38,390 nt of DNA from Planctomycetota bacterium (lineage in GTDB: Bacteria; Planctomycetota; UBA1135; UBA2386). Position numbers and translations under genes: made by a program. The notes beneath the pieces are model-generated. The model did no database searches. It had not been told where the DNA came from and saw nothing but the letters and a program-made list of their open reading frames with translations. The stretch is taken from positions 1 to 38,390 of the forward strand of contig JAEUHV010000405.1 of assembly GCA_016794485.1 (NCBI GenBank), read 5' to 3'. Below are positions 1 to 8,574 of this stretch, piece after piece; positions within the stretch are counted from its first letter, which is position 1; every line of letters begins with the position of its first letter.

Positions 1-1
1 C

Positions 2-385
2 TCGGGCCTGAACACGCGCATCGACCTGATCGACTCGCCGTTCCTGTGGCTGATGTGCGGTGCGGTGCTGGTCGCCGCCGTCGCGGGCAAGGGCGCCGCC
101 TGCTGGCTCGCGGCGCGCGCCACCGGCGTGCCGAACCGCGAGGCGCTCGGCATCGGCATCCTGATGAACGCACGCGGCCTGATGGAACTGATCATCATCA
201 ACATCGGCCTGCAGCGCGGCGTCATCACGCAGGGCCTGTTCGCGACGCTGGTGATCATGGCGATCGTCACCACGCTGATGGCGAGCCCGATCTTCGACCG
301 CCTCGTCGGCAAGGGCTTCAGCAGCGAGCCGCTCGCGCACGACGACGGCCGCGATCCCGCCGCCGGGGTTCGCGCCGGCTCATGA
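2..385 (+). CDS. Cation:proton antiporter (CPA2/Kef-type), C-terminal part
   Basis: Only the last 127 residues lie in the window; the gene begins upstream. The visible part is mostly hydrophobic and contains the stretch GILMNARGLMELIIINIG, which is characteristic of the last membrane helices of monovalent cation:proton antiporters of the CPA2 (Kef/NapA) family. A further helix (LFATLVIMAIVTTLMASPIF) follows, then a short hydrophilic tail. Members exchange Na+ or K+ for H+ across the cytoplasmic membrane. No TrkA-N/RCK regulatory domain follows, so the protein ends soon after the transporter core. The stop codon overlaps the start of the next gene as ATGA, suggesting co-transcription. The family call is solid; the transported ion cannot be told from this fragment. 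Confidence 0.85.
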   Translation, partial: SGLNTRIDLIDSPFLWLMCGAVLVAAVAGKGAACWLAARATGVPNREALGIGILMNARGLMELIIINIGLQRGVITQGLFATLVIMAIVTTLMASPIFDRLVGKGFSSEPLAHDDGRDPAAGVRAGS

Positions 386-2178
386 ACGCCACCTCCACGG
401 CGGCGACCGCATGGGCCTGGCGCGGGCTCTGGGCCGCAGCGCTCGGGATCGGGGCATGGCTCGCTGTGAACGCCTGCTACCGCGCCGACGACTTCGGCCT
501 CTTGCGCGAGGCCTGGGCGGACGGCGACTTCGGTGCGGCGCTCGCGCACTGGTGGCGACTGCACGTCGAACCGCGCGATCCTGGCGCGTGGCCGAAGTTC
601 TATCGCCCGGCATGGCACGCGACGTTCCTCGTCGATGCCCATCTGTTCGGCGCGACCGCGGCATGGTCGGCAGCGCTTTCGTGGAGCCTGCACGTCGCCA
701 ACGTCGGCCTCGTCGCGATGTTGACCCGGCGCTTCGTCGGAACGGGCATCTGGCCGCTGTTCGCCGCGTTCCTGTGTCTGCTGCCCGGCGCTGCGATGCA
801 GGCACCGACCTGGATCGCCGCTCGGTGCCAGGTGCTGGCCACCACCGGCACGCTCGCCGCGATCGCCTTCGCGACGGCCACGAACCTGCGCCCGGGGCCA
901 CGCGCGGTCGGCACCACGGTGGCGGTGCTGGTCGCCGCGGGTGCACACGATTTCGGCGCCACGGCCGGGCTGCTGGCGGCCTTCGCCGCCTGGGTGCAGA
1001 GCCGCGGATCGACGACGCGTACCGCGTGGCCGGCCACGATCGCGCTGCCGACGGTGCTCGCAGTCGCCTGGCTCGCCTGGCGTGCGTCTCGCCTCGGTGT
1101 CTGGATCGGCGGCTACGAGGCTTCGGGCAACGTCGCACCGTTCCGCCTGCTCGACACGCTGGCCACGGGCATGGGCGCACTGGTCTTGCCCGGCGACGGC
1201 ACCCTCTCCTTCGGCCTCACCGCGGGCGTCGGCACCGCCGCCCTGCTGGCCTTGTGCGTCGCGAGCCTGCTGCCGCACCGACGTCGCGCCGCGGCGGGCA
1301 TCGCCGCGGCGACGATCCTCCTGTCGTTGGCGCCTGCCGTCGGCAACTCGTTCCGCGGCAGTGAACTCGTGAACGGCCGCTACCTCTACACCGCACACTG
1401 CGCCTGGGTTCTCGGGCTGGCAGCGTTGCTTTCCGTCTGCGAAAGCGGGCGCGGCCGCCGGCTCGCGCATGGCCTGGCGGTGATCGCCGGCGGCGCCACG
1501 ACCGCCGGCTTCGTCTCCGTCACCCACGGGCTGCAGCACACCTTCGACACGACGCGGGCCGTGTTCGCCGCGATCGACGAACTGCCGGCCACGCCGACGG
1601 TTCTGCTCGGACTCCCCGACGCCGACGGCCCGCACCTGATCGGGCGCAACGCACTGCCCGCGGCGCTCGGGCCGCCGTTCCGCCGGATGCAGCCGCACGT
1701 CCTCGGCTGGGCGACGGAGTTCGATCTGCAGCACGGATTCGTGCTCGGCGTCGCGACCGTTTTCGACGCAGCCCCCGACGCTGCGGCGCGGCACTGGAAC
1801 GGACCCACCCGCACGTTCGTGGCCGTGCACCCCGACCCTCCGCCGCTTTCGACATCACCCTCGACGCGCCCGCAGCTGCTGCCGCCGGTTGCCCCAAACG
1901 ACGCGACCTGGACCTTTCGCGGATCTCCAGGCGACGGCGTGGTGCTGCTCGCCGGTGACGTCGCGTGCGAGCTCGACCTCGGCGCCGCCGGCCGGCTGGG
2001 CGTGGCCAAGGCGCAGCGTCTGCCGATCGGTGTCGCCGACGCCGCCGGCGCCCTGCGCTTCCAGCTGCCGGCGACCGCACTCGCCGCGCGACGGCTCCAG
2101 GCCGTGGCCATCCGCGGCTTCGGCCCGAGCATGCATTTGTCGAACCTGCACGAGCCGGCCGCCGGATCGGGTCGCTAG
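382..2178 (+). CDS. Polytopic membrane protein, possible GT-C-type glycosyltransferase
   Basis: This 598-residue protein starts with ATG overlapping the antiporter stop (ATGA). The first membrane helix spans about residues 13-35 and is followed by an acidic loop, YRADDFGLL. About ten hydrophobic segments follow to roughly residue 390, then a soluble C-terminal region of about 200 residues. A first extracytoplasmic loop with paired Asp residues, then a YRPAWHATFLVDAHLFG motif before the next helix, resembles GT-C membrane glycosyltransferases and the TMTC/PMT-like 'RP..H..N..LFG' pattern. That would place catalysis on the outer face of the membrane with a lipid-linked sugar donor. The glycosyltransferase call rests on topology and short motifs only; 'uncharacterised integral membrane protein' is the safe label. 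The next gene begins 10 bases downstream. Confidence 0.55.
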   Translation: MNATSTAATAWAWRGLWAAALGIGAWLAVNACYRADDFGLLREAWADGDFGAALAHWWRLHVEPRDPGAWPKFYRPAWHATFLVDAHLFGATAAWSAALSWSLHVANVGLVAMLTRRFVGTGIWPLFAAFLCLLPGAAMQAPTWIAARCQVLATTGTLAAIAFATATNLRPGPRAVGTTVAVLVAAGAHDFGATAGLLAAFAAWVQSRGSTTRTAWPATIALPTVLAVAWLAWRASRLGVWIGGYEASGNVAPFRLLDTLATGMGALVLPGDGTLSFGLTAGVGTAALLALCVASLLPHRRRAAAGIAAATILLSLAPAVGNSFRGSELVNGRYLYTAHCAWVLGLAALLSVCESGRGRRLAHGLAVIAGGATTAGFVSVTHGLQHTFDTTRAVFAAIDELPATPTVLLGLPDADGPHLIGRNALPAALGPPFRRMQPHVLGWATEFDLQHGFVLGVATVFDAAPDAAARHWNGPTRTFVAVHPDPPPLSTSPSTRPQLLPPVAPNDATWTFRGSPGDGVVLLAGDVACELDLGAAGRLGVAKAQRLPIGVADAAGALRFQLPATALAARRLQAVAIRGFGPSMHLSNLHEPAAGSGR

Positions 2179-2187
2179 GCTGTCGGG

Positions 2188-3147
2188 ATGCGCGGCCCAG
2201 CCTGCCTTCTCGTTCCCCTCGCCTGCACCAGCGTCGCCTGGGCGCAGTCCCTCGAATCGCTGCGCCAGCAGCTGCGCACCGACCTGCGCCAGGCCCACTT
2301 CGCCCAGACGATGCTCGGCCTCGTGCTGCTCGCCGACGAACTGGAGCTGTCGGGCGCCAGCTACGAGATCGACAACGCGACCAATACCGAACTGCAGACC
2401 GTTTCGATGCCGTTCCATTCACGGCAGTCCGACGGCGACGGCCCGCGCCTCTACTACGAGGGCACGCTCGGCTTCGCCCAGGCCAAGGAACGGGTCGACG
2501 ACATCTACCAGGGCACGTCCCCTGGCAACGAAGCCGCCATCACCACCCGCTGGCGCACCTACGGCGTGCTCGGCGGCCTCGGCGTCGAACTGCCGGTGGC
2601 CGCGGAATGGACTGCGACCCCGATCGTCGACGTCGGGGTGGGCCGCATCGAGAACGACACCGACTACGCCGGTCCAGGCTCCGCCGCGATCCGGGCCCTC
2701 GCCGACGGCATCGCGTTCAATTGGGACGCACTCGCCGCCACTGGCGGCCTCGCCGGGCGCGTCGACTGGCGGCACACGATCGACGACGAACGCCGCCTCG
2801 ATGTCATCGCGCGCTACGACATCCGCTGGACGGACACGTTCGACGCCGACGATTCGGCCCAGGAATTCACGGCGCGGTCGCAGCTGTTCACGCTGCACGG
2901 CGACCTGACCGGGCCGACCGGCATGCTGGTGCAGGAGAAGCCGGTGCAGTGGCAGGCCTCGGCGGCGTTCCGCGCGTTCCCGGAAGGCGACCTGTTCGGC
3001 GTCGACCACTACGTGCAGTTCGGCGGCGCCCTGCTGGTGCCGACCGGCGACCGCATCCCGTACGGCTCGGGGCTCGCGTTCAGCGCCGCGGTGATGCTCG
3101 GCGAGGACTTCTTCGGCTGGACGATCGGCGGCCGGCTGATGTTCTGA
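2188..3147 (+). CDS. Secreted protein, probable outer-membrane beta-barrel
   Basis: This 319-residue protein has a clear Sec signal peptide: a hydrophobic core, then AWA-Q at about residues 18-20. The mature part has no long hydrophobic helix. It is rich in alternating polar and aromatic segments typical of beta strands and ends in GWTIGGRLMF, with a terminal Phe as in the C-terminal strand of many outer-membrane proteins. The neighbourhood of short lipoproteins and another exported protein fits an envelope role. I do not recognise a specific family, and a soluble periplasmic beta protein remains possible. It begins 10 bases after the preceding stop and is probably in the same transcript. Confidence 0.6.
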   Translation: MRGPACLLVPLACTSVAWAQSLESLRQQLRTDLRQAHFAQTMLGLVLLADELELSGASYEIDNATNTELQTVSMPFHSRQSDGDGPRLYYEGTLGFAQAKERVDDIYQGTSPGNEAAITTRWRTYGVLGGLGVELPVAAEWTATPIVDVGVGRIENDTDYAGPGSAAIRALADGIAFNWDALAATGGLAGRVDWRHTIDDERRLDVIARYDIRWTDTFDADDSAQEFTARSQLFTLHGDLTGPTGMLVQEKPVQWQASAAFRAFPEGDLFGVDHYVQFGGALLVPTGDRIPYGSGLAFSAAVMLGEDFFGWTIGGRLMF

Positions 3148-3280
3148 CCGGCGCCGCCACGACCGGGCACGCCCTCCGCCGCAGCGCCCCATCGGCTGGG
3201 TGCCCGACTCGAGGCGCGTATGGGCCCATGTGCCCACGCGAATGCGGCGCGTTCGCGGCGTACTCGCCGGCAGGTGAACC

Positions 3281-4768
3281 ATGCAACCGATCCACCGCCT
3301 GCTTCTCGTCGGAACCCTCTGTGCCGCGCCGATGGTCGCCCAGTGCGCGACCCCGTGGTCGACGCTCGGCGGTGGCCTCGACGACCTGGCGTGGACCCTC
3401 GTGCCGATGCCCGACGGCAGCATCGTCGTAGGCGGTGACTTCCACCTCGCCGGCGGCTCGGCGGCGGGCCACCTTGCCCGTTGGAGCCCGGGTGCCGGCT
3501 GGTCGACGTTCGCCAATGGCGTCGACGACATCGTGCGCGGGCTCGCCGTGACGACCAACGGCGATGTCTACGTCGGTGGTTGGTTCACGCACGCGGGTGG
3601 CGTGGCCACGAGCCGCATCGCGCGATGGAACGGCACGGCGTGGTCGCCATTGGGCTCCGGCCTGGGCAACGGCCTGGCCAACGTGCTGCTCGCGGAAGCC
3701 GACGGCAATCTGCTCGTCGGCGGCATGTTCGCCACCGCGGGTGGCGTCCCGGTCAACCATGTCGCGCGCTGGAACGGCACGTCGTGGTCGGCACTCGGCT
3801 CGGGCATCGTGAACGCCGGAGTGGTGCGCGCGTTGGCGGTCGCCGCGAACGGCGACGTCTATGCCGGTGGCCTGCTGTCCGTCCCGGGCTCGCTCGGCAT
3901 CGCGCGCTTCGACGGCACGACCTGGCAGCCGGTCGGCTCCGGCGTCTCGGGCACCGGCTTCTCGGTCGTGCTCGCACTGCAGGCCCTGCCGAACGGCGAC
4001 GTCGTCGCCGGCGGCTCGTTCACGATGGCTGGCGGCGTTTCCGCCCCCGGCATCGCGCGCTGGAACGGGACCAGCTGGTCGCCCCTCGGCACCGGCATGG
4101 ACGGGCCGGTCAACACGCTGCAGCTCCTGCCCGACGGCGATCTGGTCGCCGGCGGCGTGTTCACCACGGCGGGCGGCGTCAGCGCCCCGTTCCTCGCCCG
4201 GTGGAACGGCACGACGTGGGCGTCGCTGGACGCCGGGCTCGATGCCGCGGTCGAAGCACTGGCGGTGCGGCCGAACGGGGACATCGTCGTCGCCGGCCGA
4301 TTCACGACCGCCGCTTCGGCACCTGCCGCACACATCGTGCTGCGCTCGACGACCTGCCCGGCGAACACGGCGAGCATCGGCACGGGCTGCGTCGGTTCGG
4401 CCGGCATGGTGGCGCTCGCGCCGACGACGGCGGCGTGGCTCGGCGGCACCGCGCGCGCGCAGGCCACGGGACTGCCGCTCGACGCGCTCGCCGTCGGCGC
4501 GTTCGGCTTCGGCCAGGTCACCGTGCCGATGCCCTCCGTGCATCCGCTCGGCGTGCCGGGTTGCGCACTGTTCGTCAGCGACGAGATCCTGCTGCACTTC
4601 CCGACGGGAACCGGCGACGTATCGACGGCGCTGGCGATCCCCGACACCGCCGCGCTCGTCGGGGCGACGTTCCACCACCAGGTCGTGGTCGTCGAACGCG
4701 ATGCCCTCGGCCATCTCGCGGCCCTGACCGCCAGCAACGGCCTGTCGTTCACCATCGGGACCCTTTGA
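3281..4768 (+). CDS. Secreted beta-repeat protein with C-terminal surface domain
   Basis: This 495-residue exported protein has an N-terminal signal peptide ending near AQC. From about residue 25 to 345 it carries six to seven repeats of roughly 48 residues. Each has a core ARWNGTSWSPLGSG, a segment like LPNGDVVAGG and then FTTAGGV. This is the pattern of secreted 'kelch/delta-60-like' beta-propeller proteins common in Planctomycetota and Myxococcota. The last 135 residues start at a Cys-containing linker (CPANTASIGTGC) and form a separate beta-rich domain, similar in plan to the tails of the secreted proteins ending at 27973 and 30830. A role at the cell surface is inferred; ligand or substrate is unknown. 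Its stop overlaps the next start as TGATG. Confidence 0.7.
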   Translation: MQPIHRLLLVGTLCAAPMVAQCATPWSTLGGGLDDLAWTLVPMPDGSIVVGGDFHLAGGSAAGHLARWSPGAGWSTFANGVDDIVRGLAVTTNGDVYVGGWFTHAGGVATSRIARWNGTAWSPLGSGLGNGLANVLLAEADGNLLVGGMFATAGGVPVNHVARWNGTSWSALGSGIVNAGVVRALAVAANGDVYAGGLLSVPGSLGIARFDGTTWQPVGSGVSGTGFSVVLALQALPNGDVVAGGSFTMAGGVSAPGIARWNGTSWSPLGTGMDGPVNTLQLLPDGDLVAGGVFTTAGGVSAPFLARWNGTTWASLDAGLDAAVEALAVRPNGDIVVAGRFTTAASAPAAHIVLRSTTCPANTASIGTGCVGSAGMVALAPTTAAWLGGTARAQATGLPLDALAVGAFGFGQVTVPMPSVHPLGVPGCALFVSDEILLHFPTGTGDVSTALAIPDTAALVGATFHHQVVVVERDALGHLAALTASNGLSFTIGTL

Positions 4769-5154
4769 TGCACCACCCGTTGCTCGACCGCCGTGGTGCG
4801 AGCCACGCGGCGCGAACGGGCGCGCGCGCCACGATCTCGCTGTGGTTGGCCACGGCCGCATGTTCCCCGGGCTGGGCCTGGCGGCACGACCAGGTCGCCA
4901 CGGCTCCGCCTCCGTGCGCGGCACTCGCCACGCCCGGCACCAGGGCCGGGCTCGTGCAGGAACTCGACCAGCCGCACCGTGAGTTCCCAGCCGACCGGGT
5001 CGCCATGTGGCGCATGGTCGCAGTGGACGGCAAGTGCACCGCGGTGCCACGCGGCCCCGGCCCGCTGCCCCGCCGCGACTACACGCTCGTGGTCGAGTTC
5101 GACGCCTCGGACCGTGTGTCCCGCTGGTCCCTCGTGGAGGCCCTGTGGCACTAG
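4768..5154 (+). CDS. Small putative lipoprotein, BamE/SmpA-like (first of three)
   Basis: This gene encodes 128 residues and starts inside the previous stop (TGATG). A hydrophobic segment around residues 22-31 ends at Cys32 (LATAAC), a weak lipobox. The mature part has a helix-like RAGLVQELDQPHREFP, then MWRMVAVDGK and YTLVVEFDASDRVSRWSLV. That order, 'T/R-A-x-V-x-x-x-x-G/D-x-P', a W/Y strand and a 'hxVEFDxxxRV' strand, resembles the BamE/SmpA/OmlA fold of small outer-membrane lipoproteins. The similarity is by pattern only. The last codons overlap the GTG start of the next gene. It is probably an outer-membrane or periplasmic lipoprotein working with its two neighbours; function unknown. Confidence 0.5.
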   Translation: MHHPLLDRRGASHAARTGARATISLWLATAACSPGWAWRHDQVATAPPPCAALATPGTRAGLVQELDQPHREFPADRVAMWRMVAVDGKCTAVPRGPGPLPRRDYTLVVEFDASDRVSRWSLVEALWH

Positions 5155-5459
5155 GCCGCTGCATCACCTGCCTCGCATTCGCTGCCTGCGCGCCTTCCAG
5201 CTTCGAACCGGGCCGCGCCACCCGCGCCGACGTGCTGCTCGAATGGGGCGAGCCGGTCTTGTCGTTCGCGCGCGACACCGAACTCGTGTACGCCGGCGCC
5301 GGCAAGACCGACCACAGCTCCTCGCGGCCACCGGGCCACTTCTATTCCGGCAGCCCCCTCTCGCTGCGGGTCATGCTCGAGCAGCATCGACTCATGCGCC
5401 TGCCCAGGGCCTGCGTCTTCGTGTTCGACGCGAACGGGACGCTCGTGGAGAACCGATGA
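5145..5459 (+). CDS. Small lipoprotein, BamE/SmpA-like (second of three)
   Basis: The gene encodes 104 residues from a GTG that overlaps the upstream gene by 10 bases. No other start gives a signal peptide. The N-terminus is short and hydrophobic and ends in a lipobox, LAFAAC, at Cys15. It is followed by GRATRADVLLEWGEPV, very close to the 'GxTRxDVLxxLGxP' signature of BamE/SmpA-type lipoproteins and of small envelope proteins with the same fold. Then come a Tyr-containing strand (ELVYAGAG) and CVFVFDANGTLVE. It is likely lipid-anchored in the envelope. Its stop overlaps the next start (ATGA), so translation of the trio is probably coupled. Confidence 0.6.
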   Translation: MALGRCITCLAFAACAPSSFEPGRATRADVLLEWGEPVLSFARDTELVYAGAGKTDHSSSRPPGHFYSGSPLSLRVMLEQHRLMRLPRACVFVFDANGTLVENR

Positions 5460-5785
5460 ACCCACTCCACCGGTGGATCGCAATCGTCGTGGTCGCGGTG
5501 GCGGCAGCGGCCTGCTTCGCCCCGCCGATCCACTACACGGGCTACGTGACCGGAGTCGACGTCGTGGGCATGACTCGTCCGAACGTGATCCGCACGCTCG
5601 GCCTGCCCACCGCCGCCAGCGCGTCCGGCGATCTGCTGTACGCGATCCCGAGCGCCTTCTACCACTTCAACGGCGAACAACTCGTCTACCGGATCGTTCG
5701 CTTCGACGCCCGGGGAGTCGTCAGGGAAGCCTCGCCAGTCGTGCAGACGAGCCGTACGGTGGAGTCCCTCTGCACGAAGCTGTGA
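5456..5785 (+). CDS. Small lipoprotein, BamE/SmpA-like (third of three)
   Basis: The gene encodes 109 residues and starts at an ATGA overlap with the preceding gene. The signal peptide is a long Ala/Val helix ending in a lipobox with Cys20 (AAAACFAPP). The mature part has VVGMTRPNVIRTLGLPT, again the 'GMTRxxVxxxLGxP' element of BamE-like folds. It is followed by LLYAIP, QLVYRIVRFDARGVV and a C-terminal polar tail. The three adjacent lipoproteins share length, order of elements and overlapping boundaries, which suggests old tandem duplication with strong divergence. Only 12 bases separate its stop from the stop of the convergent leucyl-tRNA synthetase gene. Confidence 0.6.
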   Translation: MNPLHRWIAIVVVAVAAAACFAPPIHYTGYVTGVDVVGMTRPNVIRTLGLPTAASASGDLLYAIPSAFYHFNGEQLVYRIVRFDARGVVREASPVVQTSRTVESLCTKL

Positions 5786-5797
5786 CGCGGACCCGCG

Positions 5798-8413
5798 CTA
5801 CTTCACCACGAAGTTGACGAGCTTGCCGGGCACGACGATCTCCTTCACGACCGTCTTGCCCTCGAGGTGCGACGCCACCGCGGACCGCGCGGCGGCGATC
5901 GCGACGTCGTTCGCGCACTTGTTGGGCACCATCGCGCGGCCGCGCACCTTGCCGAGCACTTGCACCGCGATCTCGACCTCGTCGTCGACCAGCAGCGCGG
6001 CATCGACCGCAGGCCACGGCGCGTGCGTGAGCAAGCCCTGGCCACCGAGCCGTTCCCACAGTTCTTCGGCGAGGTGCGGCGCGAACGGCTGCAGGAGCTG
6101 CGCGAACCGCAGGAGCTGGCTGCGGCTGAGCTTGTCCACCGCCTTGGTCGCGTCGTTGACGAACACGATCATCGCCGCGATCGCGGTGTTGAACGCCAGC
6201 CGCTCGATGTCGCCGTCGACCTTGTGGATCGTGCGGTGCAGCGCCTTCTCGAGCGCCGGATCGTCCGGTCGGTCGTTCGCGAGCCAGGCGTGGATCGCGC
6301 CGTGCTCGTGGAACTCCGGCACCGCGAGGCGCCAGCTCCGCTGCAGGAAGCGGAACACGCCTGGAACGTCCTTCGGGTTCCACGGCTTGCTGTCGGCGAG
6401 CGGCCCCATGTACATCTCGTACAGCCGCAGGGTGTCGGCACCGTACTCGACGACCACGTCGTCGGGATTGACGACGTTGCCGTAGCGCTTGCTCATCTTG
6501 GTGACGATCTGCTTCAGCTTCTCGCCGGTCGCGGCGTGCACGACGTCGTCGCCCTGTTCCTTGACGTCCTTCATCGCCACGATCGCACCGCGCGCGTCTT
6601 CGTAGGCGAACGCCTGGATCATGCCCTGGTTGTAGAGCTTCCTGAACGGCTCCTTCTCGCGCACGAGCCCCTGGTCGTGCAGCACCTTGGTCCAGAATCG
6701 CGAATAGAGCAGATGCCCGACTGCGTGCTCGGTGCCGCCGACGTAGAGGTCGACCGGCAGCCAGTAGTCGCTGGCGGCCTTGGCGCAGAACTCGCGTTCG
6801 TTGCGCGGATCGCAGAAGCGCAGGAAGTACCAGCTCGAACCCGCCGCCCCCGGCATCGTGTTGATCTCGCGCTGCGCCGGACGGCCTTTCTGGTCCTTCG
6901 TCGCGACCCAATCCCGGGCGCGGATCAGCGGCGACTCCGGCACGCCGCCCGGCTTGAAGTCGTCCATGTGCGGCAGGGTCACCGGCAGCTGCGCGTCGGG
7001 CACGAGCTCGACGCCGTCCTGCGTGTGCAGCACCGGGAACGGCTCGCCCCAGTAGCGCTGCCGCGAGAACAGCCAGTCGCGCAGCTTGTAGGTGACCTTG
7101 GCCTGACCGCGGCCCTGCGCCACGAGCCAGTCGATCACCTTGCGCTTGGCCGCCGCCATGCCGAGGCCGGCGATCGACAGGGCGCCGTTCGTGTTGTGCG
7201 CCGCGAACGGCACGTCGTCACTGCAGCACTCCTCGCCCGCCGCGACGCGCGCGTCGCGCTGCGCGTCTCCGGTCGCCGGCGCGAAGATCCCGGGGATCGG
7301 CAGATGGAACTTCTGCGCGAACGCGAAGTCGCGTTCGTCGCCGGCCGGCACCGCCATGATCGCACCGGTGCCATAGGTGACGATCACGTAGTCGGCGATC
7401 CAGACCGGGATGCGGCCCTTCGGGTCGTCCGCTGCGAACAGCGGATTGTGCGCGTGGGCACCGGTCCACACGCCGGACTTGTCCTTGGCCAGATCGGTGC
7501 GCTCGAGCTCGCTCTTGGCGGCCGCATTCCTCTGGTAGGCCTCGACCGCGGCGCGCTGGGCTTCCGTGGTGATCTTGGCGACCAGCGGATGCTCTGGCGA
7601 CAACACCATGAACGACGCGCCGAACAGGGTGTCGGGCCGCGTCGTGAACACGCGGATCTTCGTGCCGGCGTGGCCGTGCACGTCGAAGTCGATCTCGGCG
7701 CCTTCGCTCTTGCCGATCCACTCGCGCTGCATCGTCTTCAGCGACTCGCTCCAGTCGAGGCCGTCGAGATCGGCGATCAGGCGCTCGGCGTAGTCGGTGA
7801 TCTTCAGCACCCACTGCCGCAGCGGCCGCCGTTCGCACGGATGGTCGCCGCGTTCGCTCTTGCCGTTGATGACCTCGTCGTTGGCGAGCACGGTGCCGAG
7901 CGCTTCGCACCACCACACCGGGGCATTGCTCTCGTAGGCGAGGCCGCGCGCGTGCAGCTGCTTCCAGATCCACTGCGTCCACTTGAAGTACTTCGGATCC
8001 GCGGTGCTGATCTCGCGGCTCCAGTCGTACGAGAAGCCGAGACGCTGCAACTGCCGCTTGAACGTCGCGACGTTCGCCGCCGTCGTCGTCGCGGGGTGCG
8101 TGTTGGTCTGGATCGCATACTGCTCGGCCGGCAGGCCGAACGCGTCCCACCCCATCGGGTGCAGCACGTTGCAGCCCTTGGCCCGCTTCCAGCGCGACAC
8201 GATGTCGGTCGCGGTGTAGCCCTCGGGGTGGCCGACGTGCAGGCCGGCCGCCGACGGATAGGGGAACATGTCGAGCGCGTAGAACTTCGGCTGCTTGGGA
8301 TCGAACCCGGGCTCACCGGGGTTCTTGGCGCGGAACACCTCGCGTTCGGCCCAGAAGCGCTGCCACTTCGGTTCGATCGTCGCGGGGTCGTAGGTCTGCT
8401 TCGGCTCGGCCAT
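5798..8413 (-). CDS. leuS: Leucyl-tRNA synthetase
   Basis: This 871-residue class I aminoacyl-tRNA synthetase attaches leucine to tRNA-Leu in the cytoplasm. The HIGH-type signature is HVGH at residues 59-62, preceded by the family-typical FPYPSAAGL. The KMSKR loop is at residues 639-643 followed by YGNVVNPDD. The CP1 editing domain, which removes mischarged amino acids, is present with the conserved TTRPDTLFGASFMVLSPEHP. Length and domain order match bacterial LeuRS. The ATG at 8413 gives the usual short N-terminus (MAEPKQTYDPATIEPKWQ). Longer in-frame extensions upstream have no coding character. The gene stands alone and converges on the lipoprotein trio. Confidence 0.97.
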   Translation of the reverse strand: MAEPKQTYDPATIEPKWQRFWAEREVFRAKNPGEPGFDPKQPKFYALDMFPYPSAAGLHVGHPEGYTATDIVSRWKRAKGCNVLHPMGWDAFGLPAEQYAIQTNTHPATTTAANVATFKRQLQRLGFSYDWSREISTADPKYFKWTQWIWKQLHARGLAYESNAPVWWCEALGTVLANDEVINGKSERGDHPCERRPLRQWVLKITDYAERLIADLDGLDWSESLKTMQREWIGKSEGAEIDFDVHGHAGTKIRVFTTRPDTLFGASFMVLSPEHPLVAKITTEAQRAAVEAYQRNAAAKSELERTDLAKDKSGVWTGAHAHNPLFAADDPKGRIPVWIADYVIVTYGTGAIMAVPAGDERDFAFAQKFHLPIPGIFAPATGDAQRDARVAAGEECCSDDVPFAAHNTNGALSIAGLGMAAAKRKVIDWLVAQGRGQAKVTYKLRDWLFSRQRYWGEPFPVLHTQDGVELVPDAQLPVTLPHMDDFKPGGVPESPLIRARDWVATKDQKGRPAQREINTMPGAAGSSWYFLRFCDPRNEREFCAKAASDYWLPVDLYVGGTEHAVGHLLYSRFWTKVLHDQGLVREKEPFRKLYNQGMIQAFAYEDARGAIVAMKDVKEQGDDVVHAATGEKLKQIVTKMSKRYGNVVNPDDVVVEYGADTLRLYEMYMGPLADSKPWNPKDVPGVFRFLQRSWRLAVPEFHEHGAIHAWLANDRPDDPALEKALHRTIHKVDGDIERLAFNTAIAAMIVFVNDATKAVDKLSRSQLLRFAQLLQPFAPHLAEELWERLGGQGLLTHAPWPAVDAALLVDDEVEIAVQVLGKVRGRAMVPNKCANDVAIAAARSAVASHLEGKTVVKEIVVPGKLVNFVVK

Positions 8414-8480
8414 GTTCGTGGGCGAACAGTATGCCGAGGCCCTGCAGGGGGCGGAACGGCGCAGCGGCCCGTTCCGGCCA

Positions 8481-8519
8481 TCCTTGCAAATCGTAAGTCC
8501 GACTGAGGATTTGCTTGGA
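8481..8519. repeat. Inverted repeat between leuS and the broken nucleotidyltransferase gene
   Basis: A perfect 7-base inverted repeat, GCAAATC (8486-8492) and GATTTGC (8508-8514), can be extended by TCC/GGA after two mismatches. The 15-base loop contains a small AGTC-C-GACT palindrome. It lies in an unusually AT-rich spot, 68 bases upstream of the leuS start and downstream of the nucleotidyltransferase gene. It could be a terminator for the upstream gene, an operator for leuS, or an insertion scar. No U-tract follows on either strand, so a classical intrinsic terminator is doubtful. Confidence 0.45.
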
Positions 8520-8574
8520 TGCTCCAGCGACGCGCGGCCGTGCAACCGACGCCGGCATCTGCCACACTGCGGTG

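Noticed and set aside
3220-3229. ATGGGCCCAT palindrome in the 133-base gap before the surface protein gene
   Set aside because: Short palindromes of this kind are expected by chance in GC-rich DNA and no second copy is seen.
3080-5305. A 741-codon reverse-strand frame opposite the surface protein
   Set aside because: It lacks domain motifs and opposes a gene with signal peptide and clear repeats.
5867-8506. An 879-codon + strand frame opposite leuS
   Set aside because: It mirrors the leucyl-tRNA synthetase codons and has no domain-like sequence.
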